DNA of 64,000 bases, taken from positions 28,125,267 through 28,189,266 of the forward strand of contig JASEVX010000012.1 in assembly GCA_031761405.1 (NCBI GenBank). The letters run 5' to 3'. Within the stretch, counting starts at the first letter, position 1; every line of letters starts with the position of its first letter. Position numbers and translations under genes: made by a program. Source of the DNA: Serripes groenlandicus. Taxonomy: Eukaryota; Mollusca; Bivalvia; Cardiida; Cardiidae. This document shows positions 1-10,896 of this stretch, in pieces. A model generated the notes under the pieces. It was given only the letters and a program-made list of their open reading frames with translations. It was not told the DNA's origin and made no database searches.

Positions 1-223
1 TCGAACCTGTGCCTGAACCTGACCACCTTTGTTTAACAATTCCCTGTCTATAGCGACAACACTGCCAAAATAACTATGTAATTAAAGACCACCTGTGCTA
101 AAGACCACTTTTGTTTAACAATTCCCTGTATATAGCGAACACACTGTCAATCAATTAAAGACCACCTGTGAACAAAGACCATATTGTTGTCTTCTCGTGG
201 GTGGGCTTTTGTCACAGGTTTAA
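1..223. mobile_element. Family I inverted-repeat element, internally duplicated copy
   Basis: The family is defined by CCTGTG...AAAGACCA ends in inverted orientation and an internal 'ttaacaattccctgtctatagcgac'-type core. This copy has the left part twice (cores near 34-50 and 116-132) and one right end (about 195-222, ggtgggctt...cacaggttt). The window starts inside its left flank. Probable non-autonomous DNA element of about 165 bp. Confidence 0.55.
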
Positions 224-394
224 CTGTATATCCACAACAAGCGTTTGGCCAACATGCTACAATAATGGTATTACTCTGTTGTTGAGTAAATATTGTTTTG
301 TTAAGGGTAACGCCAATGTTTGAGGCATCATTTTTCCGCGTCCAGGTACACAGAAAGAATATTACAACAAAACAGGTTTGTTACCCGTGTAAAT

Positions 395-530
395 ATTTAA
401 AGTCATTTACCGCAGACGACTCTTGACGCCTCGAAGCAGACGAGTATTGTTCTCCACCATTTAACCCGTTTCCCCCACATACAACAAATCCGCAGCAGGC
501 GACTTTGAAAACATAGTTTAATATTATTTT
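395..530. mobile_element. Degenerate MITE-B fragments
   Basis: Contains aacccgtttcccccacat followed by a cagcaggcgactttgaaaacat-like segment, and an upstream gcagacgactcttgacgcc piece. Ends are eroded and no right end was found. Confidence 0.4.
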
Positions 531-1131
531 ATTATTGTATTGCAGAAGATATCAATACATGTTTATAATACATTGCACAGATTATGTGTACATATAAGCA
601 GCTTACAAGTAGAATTGAAATGCATGCAAATTAATTAATTAATTAATAGTTATATTGAGATCAAAGACAAAAGGGTTGGGCCACAAGTTTTACCAACATT
701 AGTTGAAAAACATCTCTGTACATGTAAAAGTATGATCATTTGATCAAGTTGAAAACAATATGTAAATGTAAAAGTATGATCATTTGATAAAGTTGAAAAC
801 AATATGTAAATTGGATAAATTGCTCATTATGAGTATTTTTTTTCTTTTTTCCATAATGTTTACAACGGTTGTCTACTCCAGATACGTCATCATATTTATG
901 GATGAGTCGATGTGCCATCAGCAGAAAATGGAGCTTGTGAAAATTTAAATCGCTTGCATGTATACATACACAAATAAATCATTTGGACTGCATTTGGTGC
1001 CGAATAATACCAGTGCCGATCTCTCAATAAATCATTTGCTATTTATCAAAATTTGCAGTTAAAATAAAACATGTATTCTTTAATTATTTTGTTCGCTGTC
1101 AACAAAAAGGTAAATAACAGTGTGCTGCATC
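531..1131. other. AT-rich stretch without a gene
   Basis: Includes a short TTAA run (628-648) and a 44-bp tandem duplication (723-810; units begin TGTAAAAGTATGATCATT). No coding or RNA signal seen. Confidence 0.5.
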
Positions 1132-1294
1132 CGTCGAACCTGTGCTACAGACTACACTGGATTAGCAATTCCTTGTCTATAGCGACCGTACTTAAAGTTT
1201 TCCAAATACGCATTTTTTCGTAAAAATGACCTGCAATTAAAGACCACATGTGAACAAAGACCAGACTGTTCACTTACATGGGTGGTCTTTAAAC
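1132..1294. mobile_element. Family I element
   Basis: Left end gaacctgtgctacagac, core agcaattccttgtctatagc, right end gtggtctttaaacacagg. About 163 bp and apparently complete. Confidence 0.6.
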
Positions 1295-1346
1295 ACAGGT
1301 GTATATTTCTTAGTCTGGGTCTGCACTAAACCCTGTTTAGATGCAT

Positions 1347-1752
1347 CGGTTAAGGACGTGTTTTTTTTTTAATATTCTGACAAAAGGAGAACATGTTCAT
1401 AATAAGCAATTTCTTCATTTACAAGATAGTTTTCAATTCTATTCAATTATCATACTTTATTTATAAAGAATTCCTACAATATTGCATTACTTTTTATAAA
1501 TGTCGTCTGCTGCATAATTGTTGTAACTCTTTCAGCGCCAACTGCAATATTGAAGTTTTTGCAAACAATACAGATTCAGGTGAGTCAACTGGTAACCAGC
1601 TGTCTCACCTGAAATCAGCATTGTTTGCCTTTCAGTTATTAAAATAGTCCAACACTTTTATAACATGAGACAAAGAGACGCCCGAGTATTAACATGGTAG
1701 AGTCTACTTTAAACGATTCGGCGCTGAAAGAGTTTAGTGGGAAAGTCTTAAA
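1347..1752. mobile_element. MITE-B interrupted by a MITE-C
   Basis: The MITE-B body (acaaaaggagaac, hairpin around gttcataataagcaattt, gtcgtctgctgcataatt) stops at 1522 inside the expected 'gttgta-tgtggg' end and resumes at about 1732 with agtgggaaagtcttaa. The inserted MITE-C occupies 1523-1735. Confidence 0.6.
1523..1735. mobile_element. MITE-C (nested copy)
   Basis: Ends ctctttcagcgcc and ggcgctgaaagag are inverted repeats. The central palindrome around caggtgagtc...gtctcacctg is intact in outline. Length 213 bp matches other copies. Confidence 0.7.
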
Positions 1753-1798
1753 TCTTTAATGATATGCCACAACTGATGTCCCAATAATGGATTTGCTG

Positions 1799-2028
1799 GT
1801 AACTCGTTCCCACTTGCAGACGCATTCCGACGCATTTGCAGCAGACGAATTATGAAAACATTGTGGCAAAAGGAGAAATTGCCCATGATGAGCAATTTCC
1901 CCCTTTTGCCACAATGTTTTCAACTCTATTTTATGATTGAACTCTTATTTATGGAGATATTTCACATGTTTGCCAATATGTTTTCAAAGTCGTCTGCTGC
2001 AGAATTGTCGTATGTGGGAAAGGGATAA
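1799..2028 (+). mobile_element. MITE-B
   Basis: 230 bp. Starts gtaactcgttcccactt (damaged end), contains cgcatttgcagcagacga, a near-perfect hairpin arm ggcaaaaggagaaattgc with its inverted partner, and ends gtatgtgggaaagggataa. The right TTAA is mutated to ATAA. Confidence 0.75.
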
Positions 2029-2128
2029 TTATTTAATCAAACCAATATTTTACGACAAATAAAACAGGTTCGCGTTTCAACAAAAGTTGCAAATAAAAAG
2101 TGTTATGATTATTTTGAGGCTTCTACAG

Positions 2129-2291
2129 GACAGTGGACCCTGTGCTAAGGACTTCTTTTGTATAACAATTCCCTGTCTATAGCGACCACACGTTTAATTT
2201 CATAATTAATCATTTTCTGCCTAAATGACCCTGTGAACAAAGACCAGATTGGCGTCTTTCCATGGGTGGTCGTTAACCACAGGTTTGACTT
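2129..2291. mobile_element. Family I element
   Basis: Left ccctgtgctaaggact, core aattccctgtctatagcg, right gtggtcgttaaccacagg. About 163 bp. Confidence 0.6.
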
Positions 2292-2310
2292 TATATATTC
2301 TCTTGTCTGA

Positions 2311-2569
2311 TTGATTTATAGGGTTTTTTACGCCATTTTTAACAATTTCTCAGTTATATCACGGCGGCCAGTTCACCTTCTCATGCATTTCCTGGTTTTC
2401 TCACACCAGTACTCCACACAACAATCTTCCCAAGCAACTGGCTGCTTTTCCAGATAGACTTAGCCCATTGGTGGAAGACGAATGACGCATGTCGCATTGA
2501 CTTTTGTCAATCCTCGGAAAGAAAGTTGGCCGAGCCGGGACTCACAACTCCAGGATTGACAGCCCGCGT
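2311..2569 (-). mobile_element. SINE-D, 5'-truncated
   Basis: Minus-strand copy. The 3' end (gttttttacgccatttttaac) lies at low coordinate, then the shared body with ccagtactccacacaac. The tRNA head is cut after the B-box region, so box A is lost. The usual 'ttcgaactcac' is shortened by a small deletion. Confidence 0.75.
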
Positions 2570-3142
2570 TTTTCTTGTCTGAAGCTTCGCGTATATTTAG
2601 ATTATATGCCGAAGCATATTTATCAATTAATGTCTTGCCATTGATCAAAACAATCGGGTACCGCAATAACGTAATTCGTTTCATAAACATGCATTTTCGT
2701 GTGGAAAGTTACTCGGTATTTTATGTCCACGTGGCTTGATTTACAATCCAGTATGGATCTACACTTGTCACGTTAAAGTTTTGTATAATAAACGAAATTA
2801 TTTGATGCAATTCCTTTATTTCACTGGTCACCCAACTTGACATGGCGTATCAGATGGCTTATACTCTTTGCCATAAAGGAGCACGTGACCTGTTTTTCCC
2901 GCTGTTTTCTACCATTGTTTCCACGAATGTCGAACCAATCTTCATGGAGGTGGAACTTGTTCTTTCGCTCAATGTTGTTGGGATGGTTACTGGCATAACC
3001 GAAATACATTTCAAATGTATGGTTTGCAATGTTTCAGTGTTATATTAACTTATTTAATACATTTGTTTGGTTAATAACATTATAAAAAATTTGGACCTCA
3101 TACGACTAAACCCGATACCGAAATAGGCACACGGTATTGCAC
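2570..3142. other. Stretch without a supported gene
   Basis: AT-rich. Overlapping 62- and 68-codon ORFs on opposite strands (2821-3048) show no recognisable motif or signal peptide. No repeat family recognised. Confidence 0.4.
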
Positions 3143-3403
3143 TGATTGATTGATTGATTGGGTTTTAACGCCGTTTTTAATAATTTCTCAGTTATATCAC
3201 GGCGGCAAGTTCACCTACTCAGGCATTTCCTGGTTTTCTCACATCAGTACTCCACACAACAATCTTCCCAAGCAACTGGCTGCTTTCCATGTCGCATTGA
3301 CTTTTGTCAATCGTCGGCAAGAAAGTTGGCCGAGCCGGGATTCGAACTCACAACCCCTGGATTGACAGCCCGCGTCGCTACCGACTGAGCTACCGGGAAT
3401 CGG
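3143..3403 (-). mobile_element. SINE-D with intact tRNA-like head
   Basis: (ATTG)n tail at 3143-3160, body, then B box (minus strand GAGTTCGAATCCCG) and A box (TAGCTCAGTCGG) at 3340-3395. About 40 bp of the usual body between gctgcttt and catgtcgc is missing. Confidence 0.85.
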
Positions 3404-3671
3404 CATGGTATTGCACCCCACGGAGGAGATCAAACCGAAATACGTCTGAACATCGTTTCAAAATAACACAATATACCCTGTATTTAGCTATATACTGTTA
3501 AATTCGTAATATAATGGTACTTTGTAAATTAAATAATTGTTTATAAGACTTAGCGGAATTCAACATGTTATTAAAGCCAAAGAATCTCGGTTGAGATTAC
3601 GGATTACGCCCCATGGTTCAGTGTCGGATTTAATCATATGAGGTCCAACTAACTATTTGAAATGAGAAAAT

Positions 3672-3689
3672 GTTACACACACACACACC
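3672..3689. repeat. (CA)n microsatellite
   Basis: About eight CA units immediately before a MITE-A. Confidence 0.8.
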
Positions 3690-3690
3690 T

Positions 3691-3920
3691 TTAACCTTTT
3701 CCCTCATACGGCAATTCTGCAGCAGACGACTTTGAACGTATTTTGTCAAAACATAGAAAATCTCCATAATTGAATGGATGACCTATGACAAAAAGTGGAA
3801 AAGATTGTGGCAAATGGAGAAATTGCACGTTTTGTGCAATTTCTTCTTTTGTCACTATGTTTTCAAAAAGCCGTCTGCTGCAGAGGCGTCAAAAAACGTC
3901 TATATGAGGGAAAGGGTTAA
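3691..3920 (-). mobile_element. MITE-A (reference copy, 230 bp)
   Basis: Flanked by TTAA on both sides, with ends CCTTTTCCCTCATACGGC and its inverted partner ATATGAGGGAAAGGG. Inside each end lies a CTGCAGCAGACG motif in inverted orientation. A central hairpin is built on gaaattgcacg / ttttgtgcaatttc. Six or more full-length copies here are 230-231 bp including both TTAAs. There is no ORF of transposase size, so it is non-autonomous. TTAA target plus CCCTTT ends are what piggyBac-type transposases recognise; that assignment is inference. Confidence 0.85.
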
Positions 3921-4112
3921 AAAGCACACAACACGTTCCTTTTTGTGCCGTGAATTTTTCCGGCTTAAGCAGCAATTTTCTACTTGTGTACCATAAGCAT
4001 TGATATTTTCAACGTCTAATTCGTCTAATTAAATTATAATTGAAGCTGTATTTATTTCTTGTTCAAAGTATTGTGTACTTTCTCATGATATCTAGATGGC
4101 ATAACAGAATAT

Positions 4113-6515
4113 TTAAATGAGCATTTTCTTAGAGCACAACACAATGGTCGCCGTTAGCAGTGATTGAACACCGGACTCTAGATGGCCGTACAGTACTTAT
4201 AAATGAGCAATGTCCTAGCGACCACCACCATGGTCGATGTTTACAGGGATTGAACACCACTCTAGATGGCCGTACAGTACTTATAAATGAGTGTTGTCCT
4301 ATCGACCACCAGCCTTGTCGTTGTAAGCAGGGATTGAACACCGGACTCTAGATGGCCGTACAGTACTTATACATGAGCATTGTCCTATCGTACATAAGCC
4401 TTGTCGTCGTAAGCAGGGATTGAACACCGGACTCTAGATGGCCGTACAGTTCTTATAAATGAGCATTGTCCTATCGACCACCAGCCTTGTCGTTGTAAGC
4501 AGGGATTGAACACCAGATTCTAGATGGCCGTACAGTACTTATAAATGAGCAATGTCCTAGCGACCACCACCATGGTCGTCGTTTACAGGGATTGAACACC
4601 ACTCTAGATGGCCGTACAGTACTTATAAATGAGCATTGTCATAGAGACCACCAACCTTGTCGTTGTAATCAGGGATTGAACACCGGACTCTAGATGGCCA
4701 TACAGTTATTATAAATGAGCATTTTCCTAGCGACCACCAGCCTTGTCGTTGTAAGCAGGGATTGAACACCGGACTCTAGAGGTTCATACAGTTCTTATAA
4801 ATGAGCATTGTCATAGAGACCACCGTTATGGTCGTTGGTAACAGGGATTGAACACAGGACTCTAGATGGCCATATAGTACTTATAACTCAGCATTGGGCT
4901 AGAGCACACCACATTGGTCTTCGTTAACAGGGATTGAACACCGACTCTAGATGGCCGTACAGTACTTATAAATGAGCATTGTCCTAGAGACCACCATAAT
5001 AGTCATCGTTAGCATGGATTGACCTCTGGACTTCAGATGGTCTACAGCTCACCACCATGGTCGTCGTTAGCAGGGATTGTACAACGGACTCAAGATGGTC
5101 GTACGGTTCTCATACATGAGCATTGTCCTAGAGAACAGCACCCTAATCGTCGTAAGCAGGGATTGGACTCTAGATGGCCGTACAGTACTTATGAATGAGT
5201 AATGTGCTAGATACCACTACCTTGGTCGACTCTAGATGGCCGTACAGTACTTATACATGAGCATTGTCCTAGAGAACAGCATCCTTGTCGTCGTAAGCAG
5301 GGATTGACATTGGACTCTAGATGGCCGTACAGTACTTATAAATATGCATTGTCCTAGAGCACAGCACCCTAGCTGTCGTTAGCAGGGATTGAGATCCGGA
5401 CTCTAGATGGTCGTACAGTACTTATAGATGAGTAATGTGCTAGATACCACTACCTTGGTCGACTCTAGATGGCCGTACAGTACTTATAAATATGCATTGT
5501 CTTAGAGCACAGCACCCTAGCTGTCGTTAGCAGGATTGAGATCCGAACTCTAGATGGTCGTACAGTACTTATAAATGAGTAATGTGCTAGATACCACTAC
5601 CTTGGTCGACTCCAGGTGGCCGTACAGTACTTATAAATAGGCATTGTCCTAGAGCACAGCACCATAGTTGTCGTAAGCAGGGATTGAGATCCTGACTCTA
5701 GATGGTCGTACAGTACTTATAAATGAGTAATGTGCTAGATACCACTACCTTGGTCGACTCCAGATGGCCGTACAGTACTTATAAATAGGCATTGTCCTAG
5801 AGCACAGCACCATAGTTGTCGTAAGCAGGGACTTACATTGGCTCTAGATGGCCGTACATTACTTATAAATGAGACGTGTCCTACAGCACAGTACCCTATT
5901 CGTCATTAGCAGGGATTGAATAACGGACTCTAGATGGTCGTACATTATTTATAAATGAGAAATGTCTTACAGCACAGTATCCTATTCGTCGTTAGCAGAG
6001 ATTGAACAACGAACTATAGATGGTCGAACAGTACTTATAAATGAGCATTGTCATACAGCACAGCACCCTAGTCGTCGTTAGCAGTTATTGAACAACGAAC
6101 TATAGATGGTCGTACAATAAATGAGCAATGTATTAGAGACAACTACCAAGGTCGTCGTTAGCGGAGATTGAACAACGAACTATAGACGGTCGTACAGTAC
6201 TTATACATGAGCATTGTCCTAGAGACCACCAGCCTGGTGATCGTTAACAGGGATTGAACACCGGACTCATGATGGCCGTACAGTACTTATAAATGAGCAT
6301 TGTCATAGAGACCACCATCCTGATCGTCGTGGGCAGGGATAGAACACCGGACTCTAGATAGCCGTACAGTACTTATAAAAGAGCATTGTCCTAGCGACCA
6401 CCACACATGGTCGTCGTTAACAGGGATTGAATATCGGACTCTAGATGATCATACGGTCCTTATAAATAAGTGTTGTCTTGGAGACCACTATCCTGGTCGT
6501 CGTTAACAGGGATTG
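4113..6515. repeat. 86-bp tandem array (about 28 units)
   Basis: Unit contains ggattgaacaccggac, tctagatggccgtacag, tacttataaatgagcat and a variable ccaccagccttgtcgt segment. Successive gatggcc sites fall 84-86 bp apart in the first part (4181, 4265, 4351, 4437). Between about 5160 and 5850 units are shortened and a two-unit higher-order pattern appears (long and short forms alternating). The unit is unrelated to the MITE or SINE ends in this window. ORFs within it are by-products. Confidence 0.9.
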
Positions 6516-7022
6516 GACCTAAGACCCTCCGCATTTTCCATTTTTTAACTTTTTCAGATGTTTATAATGTAGAAAAGTAATTAACAGCGATGTTGTACAT
6601 CTCCTATCCGAGAAGAAAAAGTAAGAAAAATATATTCAGTATTAACAGTTTCATTAGTATGTGATATTTTAAAGTGGTCTGCTTTCAAAACGGCTGTCTA
6701 AAACTATACAATCTGCGAAATAGCAGTACAATTTTGACAGATTGTGTAAAGGTGAGATTACTCATCATGAGTAGGCATTATTTCGCCTTTGCCTGTTTTG
6801 TTTTCAAATGCCATTATGCAGAGACGTTAAAAACTCGTCTGTATCAAACACAATTGGAAAAGTGATCAATGTCCGCTAAACACAATCTTGTTTTGGACAA
6901 TGTCCAGTACATCGGTCAGGAAAAATATAAACAGAATGAAAAATATTCAAGAAATTAAAATGATAATGCAAAATATTTCCCGATTATTTTTAAAGTACCG
7001 GATCTGTTTGTGCGGAAAGGTT
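6516..7022. other. AT-rich region with a degenerate MITE-B fragment
   Basis: About 6735-6865 resembles the middle and right part of MITE-B (ttgctc-like hairpin seen as actcatcatgagta, and gcagagacgttaaaaactcgtctg). No gene seen. Confidence 0.4.
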
Positions 7023-7250
7023 TTACCCTTTCCGACATACAACAAACTTGCCACAGACGGTTTTGAAAACATCTTGACAAAATCATGGAAATTCTATATA
7101 AGTGAAAGAATAATTATCAAATAAGTTTGAACACTGTGGCAAAAGAGGGAAAATGCTCGTTATGTGCAATTTCTCATTTTTTAACAATATTTTAACAAGC
7201 CGCCAAATGCACATACGTCAAAAAAGGGTCTTCAATCGGAAAAGGGTTAA
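7023..7250 (-). mobile_element. MITE-B, diverged
   Basis: Starts taccctttccgacatac, with caacaaacttgccacagacgg, and ends cggaaaagggttaa. About 228 bp. Confidence 0.65.
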
Positions 7251-7566
7251 ACGAAAATAAATATCCGCGTTTTATACCACCTGAGAAAGCGTGAAAATCG
7301 GACATGAATGGAGCAGAAGGACTTGACAACCGTCGAAATGTTCCGAGTGGATCCAAATGAGGCGGAAACTAATCGGAATGCCTTTAAAAATTTAACGGTA
7401 AATTAGTCAAATGTCCCGTCCAAAAATAATTCACATACGATTTGATAAATGACTCATTTATCCATCTACATTTATTTCTTCATGTCGTCGCTATGCCCCT
7501 TTCATTACAGGCCAGAAAAAGAACAGAAAATTCAGCGGTGTCATGCAAATATGTGGTAACTTCATC
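7251..7566. other. Stretch without a gene
   Basis: No recognised repeat or coding signal; immediately followed by a SINE target-site copy. Confidence 0.4.
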
Positions 7567-7578
7567 TTGGCAATAGAT

Positions 7579-7842
7579 TGATTGATTGATTGGGGTTTAA
7601 CGCCGTTTTTAACCTATTCATGCATTTCCTGGTTTTCTCACACCAGTACTCCATACAACAATCTTCCCAAGCAACTGGCTGCTTTTCCACATAGACTTAA
7701 CCCATTGGTTGAAGACGAATGACGCATGTCGCATTGACTTTTGTCAATCATCGGAAAGAAAGTTGGCCGAGCCGGGATTCGAACTCACAACCCCTTAGAT
7801 TGACAACCCGCGTCGCTACCGACTGAGCTACCGGGGCTCGGT
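7579..7842 (-). mobile_element. SINE-D with target-site duplication
   Basis: Flanked by identical 12-bp copies TTGGCAATAGAT (7567-7578 and 7843-7854). (ATTG)n tail, body with a deletion after gtttttaac, intact B box, and A box ending in ggtagctc on the minus strand at about 7815-7842. Recent retrotransposition is plain. Confidence 0.92.
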
Positions 7843-7946
7843 TTGGCAATAGATGAATATACAACTGTTTTACTCCGGACCATGTACGAGCCCGTACGTG
7901 GGTACACTTGTTTTTGTTTGTGTTGTGCTTGTCGCCGCGGGACCCG

Positions 7947-8208
7947 GCCGGGTAGCTCAATTGGTAGCGTATCTGACTCGTGATCTGGAGGTCACAGGTT
8001 CGATACCCGGTTGCGGCGACATTCTTTCGGGCGATGTTTTCCATTGCCTCTCACCTCTGATCTATGTGAGAAAGTAGTCAGTGGCTTCGAAAGAATGTTG
8101 TGTAAGTACTGGTGTGGGAAAGCCAGGAAAACATGGGTAGGTGCACTGACCGCCGTGATATGACCAAAGCTGTTGAAAGCGGCGTTAAACTCCAAACAAA
8201 CAAACAAA
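7947..8208 (+). mobile_element. SINE-F, tRNA-derived, third head type
   Basis: Head: GGCCGGGTAGCTCAATTGG (A box) and GGTTCGATACCCGG (B box). The body shares tgtaagtactggtgtggg, ccgccgtgatatgacc and cggcgttaaac with SINE-D, then ends in (CAAA)n. The head differs from D, E and G. It sits head-to-head with the SINE-D just before it. Confidence 0.85.
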
Positions 8209-8245
8209 ACAAAAAGCTTGTCGCCGCTTTCGACACTTTGTTCAG

Positions 8246-8475
8246 TTATCCCTTTCCCTCATGTAGACGCTTTCTAACGCCTCTACAGCAGACGGCTTTT
8301 TAAAAACAAAGTGACAAAAGAAGAAATTGCACAAAACGTGCAATTTCTCCTTTTGCCACAATGTTTTCCACTTTTTGTCATAGGTTATCCATTCAATTAT
8401 GGAGATTTTCTATGTTTTGACAAAATACGTTCAAAGTCGTCTGCTGCATAATTGTCGTATGAGGGAAAGGGTTAT
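8246..8475 (+). mobile_element. MITE-A flanked by TTAT rather than TTAA
   Basis: 230 bp. Left TTAT-CCCTTTCCCTC, right GAGGGAAAGGG-TTAT. Same body as other MITE-A copies, with a strong hairpin aattgcacaaaacgtgcaatt. Confidence 0.85.
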
Positions 8476-8689
8476 ACGAGTATCACTGCGTTTTCTTGGT
8501 AAGTTACCAGTGCGACTTTTTTTATTTATCCTGACACCAGTGAGTCATGAGCGCCAAGGCGGGCAGTCATAACGACCATCCATGGGTACAAGATACAAGT
8601 TGGTTTTCTAAGCAATGTAGGTCGGTTAAAACTATAGTGCTTTTATATTCTAATTTGCATATATACATCTTTTTACAATTCACATTCAG

Positions 8690-8890
8690 ATGTAAGGGTC
8701 ATACAAAATACTTTAAAAATGGTAGTAATGGCTGCCGTCCTTGGCGCTCAGGATTGCGGGGTTTAACATTACGACTGACTCGCTGGTGTCAGGGTAAATG
8801 GACAAGTAGTACTGGTAACTTACCCAGGAAACGCCGTGATATAACTGAAACAATTGTTGAAAGCGGCGTAAAACACCAAATAATGACCTC
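8690..8890 (+). mobile_element. SINE-E, headless
   Basis: Body from gggtcatacaaaatac through ggtaacttacccagg to cgtgatataactgaaac and gcggcgtaaaacacc. The tRNA-like head is absent. It accounts for most of a 144-codon ORF at 8547-8981. Confidence 0.75.
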
Positions 8891-9348
8891 CTCTGGCAGC
8901 CATTTTAAAAGGCAGATTTACTTTAAGTTATATAGAGAAATATCAAATATAATTAAATTGAACCAATTGCATGTGGAATAAAAAATAAATAAAGCAGCCA
9001 ATATAATTAGATCATACACAGGCATCAACGAAATATGGTTGTCAAACTCAAATTTCTTGGTGTTCTCCTAAAAAAATTTTTTTTTTAATATACTCTATTA
9101 TTTGCCAATCAAAAATGGCCAACAAGGGAGATAATTATTGTAGTTCTGTGAACTATGTATTCCAAAAGAGCCATCCTGTAACTTTTCTAGAAGACGACCG
9201 TAAATTTTGTAAACATTTTGATTGACATAATATACTTTAATCCATACCAATGTTTGACAATTGGAGTTGCATCATATTGCAATGACTCGATTGGTCAACT
9301 TGAATAGTCGTTCATGGGTCAACCAATGGGATGTCTTTAACTACAGTT
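8891..9348. other. Stretch without a gene
   Basis: AT-rich, no recognised family or coding signal. Confidence 0.4.
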
Positions 9349-9578
9349 TTAACCCTTTCCCTCATAAAGACGCTTTCTGACGCCTCTGCAGCAGACGGCG
9401 TTTTGAAAACATAGTGACAAAGGAAGAAATTGCACAAAACGTGCAATTTCTCCTTTTGCAACAATGTTTTCCACTTTCTGTCATAAGTTATCCATTCAAT
9501 TATGGAGATTTTCTAATTTTTGACAAAATACTTTCAAAGTCGTCTGCTGCAGAATTGCCGTATGAGGGAAAGGGTTAA
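9349..9578 (+). mobile_element. MITE-A, full length
   Basis: TTAA at 9349-9352 and 9575-9578; 230 bp; ends CCCTTTCCCTCATAAAGAC and CCGTATGAGGGAAAGGG. Confidence 0.9.
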
Positions 9579-9639
9579 GATATGATTATTCCTGATTCGG
9601 ATTTATTCAAATTGGAACATATCTGTCTAAATGTTTAGA

Positions 9640-9870
9640 TCATATTATGTTTTTTGAAGTCGTCTGCTTTGGGAACATCTTTTTGGGGAAAAAAAGAATC
9701 AGCTTTTGGGAGATTGGAAGTTTAACATATGTATACTTTTATTTACATCAGTTAAAAAATTACAATCGAAGAAATAACTCGTTTTATGCAATTTTCACCA
9801 TTTACACAATGTATAAAATGTCGTTTACTTCGAAGGTGTCAAATGTCGTCTGGATCATGAAAAAGGTTAA
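9640..9870. mobile_element. Degenerate MITE-B remnant
   Basis: gaagtcgtctgcttt near the left and gtcaaatgtcgtctgg...aaaaaggttaa near the right. The interior is poorly conserved. Confidence 0.35.
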
Positions 9871-10017
9871 CAAAGTCTTAAGTTTATAAACAGTTTCGTT
9901 ACTTCTGTAAAAATTGTATAGGATTCTATCGTCTAACCTTTTTTAATAGATTTTAATTTTCCGTCCGAAAATAACCCACCCGACATTTGTAACTTTTATT
10001 TTCTAGTGATGAATGGG

Positions 10018-10245
10018 TGTAACCCTTTCTCACATTGCATACGTATTCTTTGTAAGCATTTTCAGCAAACGAAACTTGGAAACATTGTGACAAAGGGGAG
10101 GCATTGTTCATCATGTGCAATATTTGCTTTTGCCACAATATTATCAACTCTAATCAACAATTTCTTTTTAGAGAGTTTCCGCACTTTTGCTTAATTCTGT
10201 TCCAAGTCATCTGTTGCGGGTTTGTTGTATGTGCGAAAGGGTACA
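10018..10245 (+). mobile_element. MITE-B
   Basis: Starts gtaaccctttctcacatt, ends tgtatgtgcgaaagggtac. The central hairpin is weakened. Confidence 0.65.
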
Positions 10246-10296
10246 ATCCCCGCCATACGAATAGGGGCCAAGTTGCACATTCGTGTAGGTTATCAC

Positions 10297-10761
10297 TTAA
10301 TACTTTCCCACATACAGACGCTTTCTGACGTCTCTTGAAAACATTGTGGCAAGAAAATGATCAAAATGATCAAAATTAGCAATTTCTCATTTTGCCACAA
10401 TGTTTTTATTTTTATTCAATAATTGTTCTTCAATTCTAAGAGAGTTTCGCTCAAAATTAGCAATTACTCATATTTCCACAATGTTTTCAACTTTATTCAA
10501 TAAAAGAGAGTTTCCAAATTTAGTTTATCACTTAAACTTTTCCCACATACAGACGCGTTCTGACGCCTCTGCAGCAGACGACCTTTGAGAACATTGGTGG
10601 CAAAATAAAAATAAAATGCTCGTAAAATGTTCACCATTTGCAACAATGTTTTCAACTGTGTTCAAACAGTGTTATTCCATTCTAATAAAGTTTCCATATT
10701 TTTGACGAAATGTTTTCAAAGCCAGCTGCTGCAAATTTATGTATATGTTTGAAAGAGGTAA
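10297..10761. mobile_element. Two overlapping or tandem MITE-B copies
   Basis: First copy starts taatactttcccacatac (about 10299). Its part atgtttt...agagagtttc is duplicated. A second start, aaacttttcccacatac (about 10538), leads through gcctctgcagcagacgac to tatgtttgaaagaggtaa. Looks like insertion or unequal exchange between copies. Confidence 0.5.
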
Positions 10762-10896
10762 ATGGGGAATGGACCTGAACATGTTTGAAAGTTAGTTTCG
10801 ACAGAAGATACGTCCAGAGTTAAGCCATACATAGACGGATAGAAAAGGCTTTTAGTGTGAATCTGTGCATGAATGCAGAGCCTCACTTGTGTCTTC

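Noticed and set aside
8547..8981. 144-codon ORF
   Set aside because: Most of it is a headless SINE-E body; no domain or codon signal.
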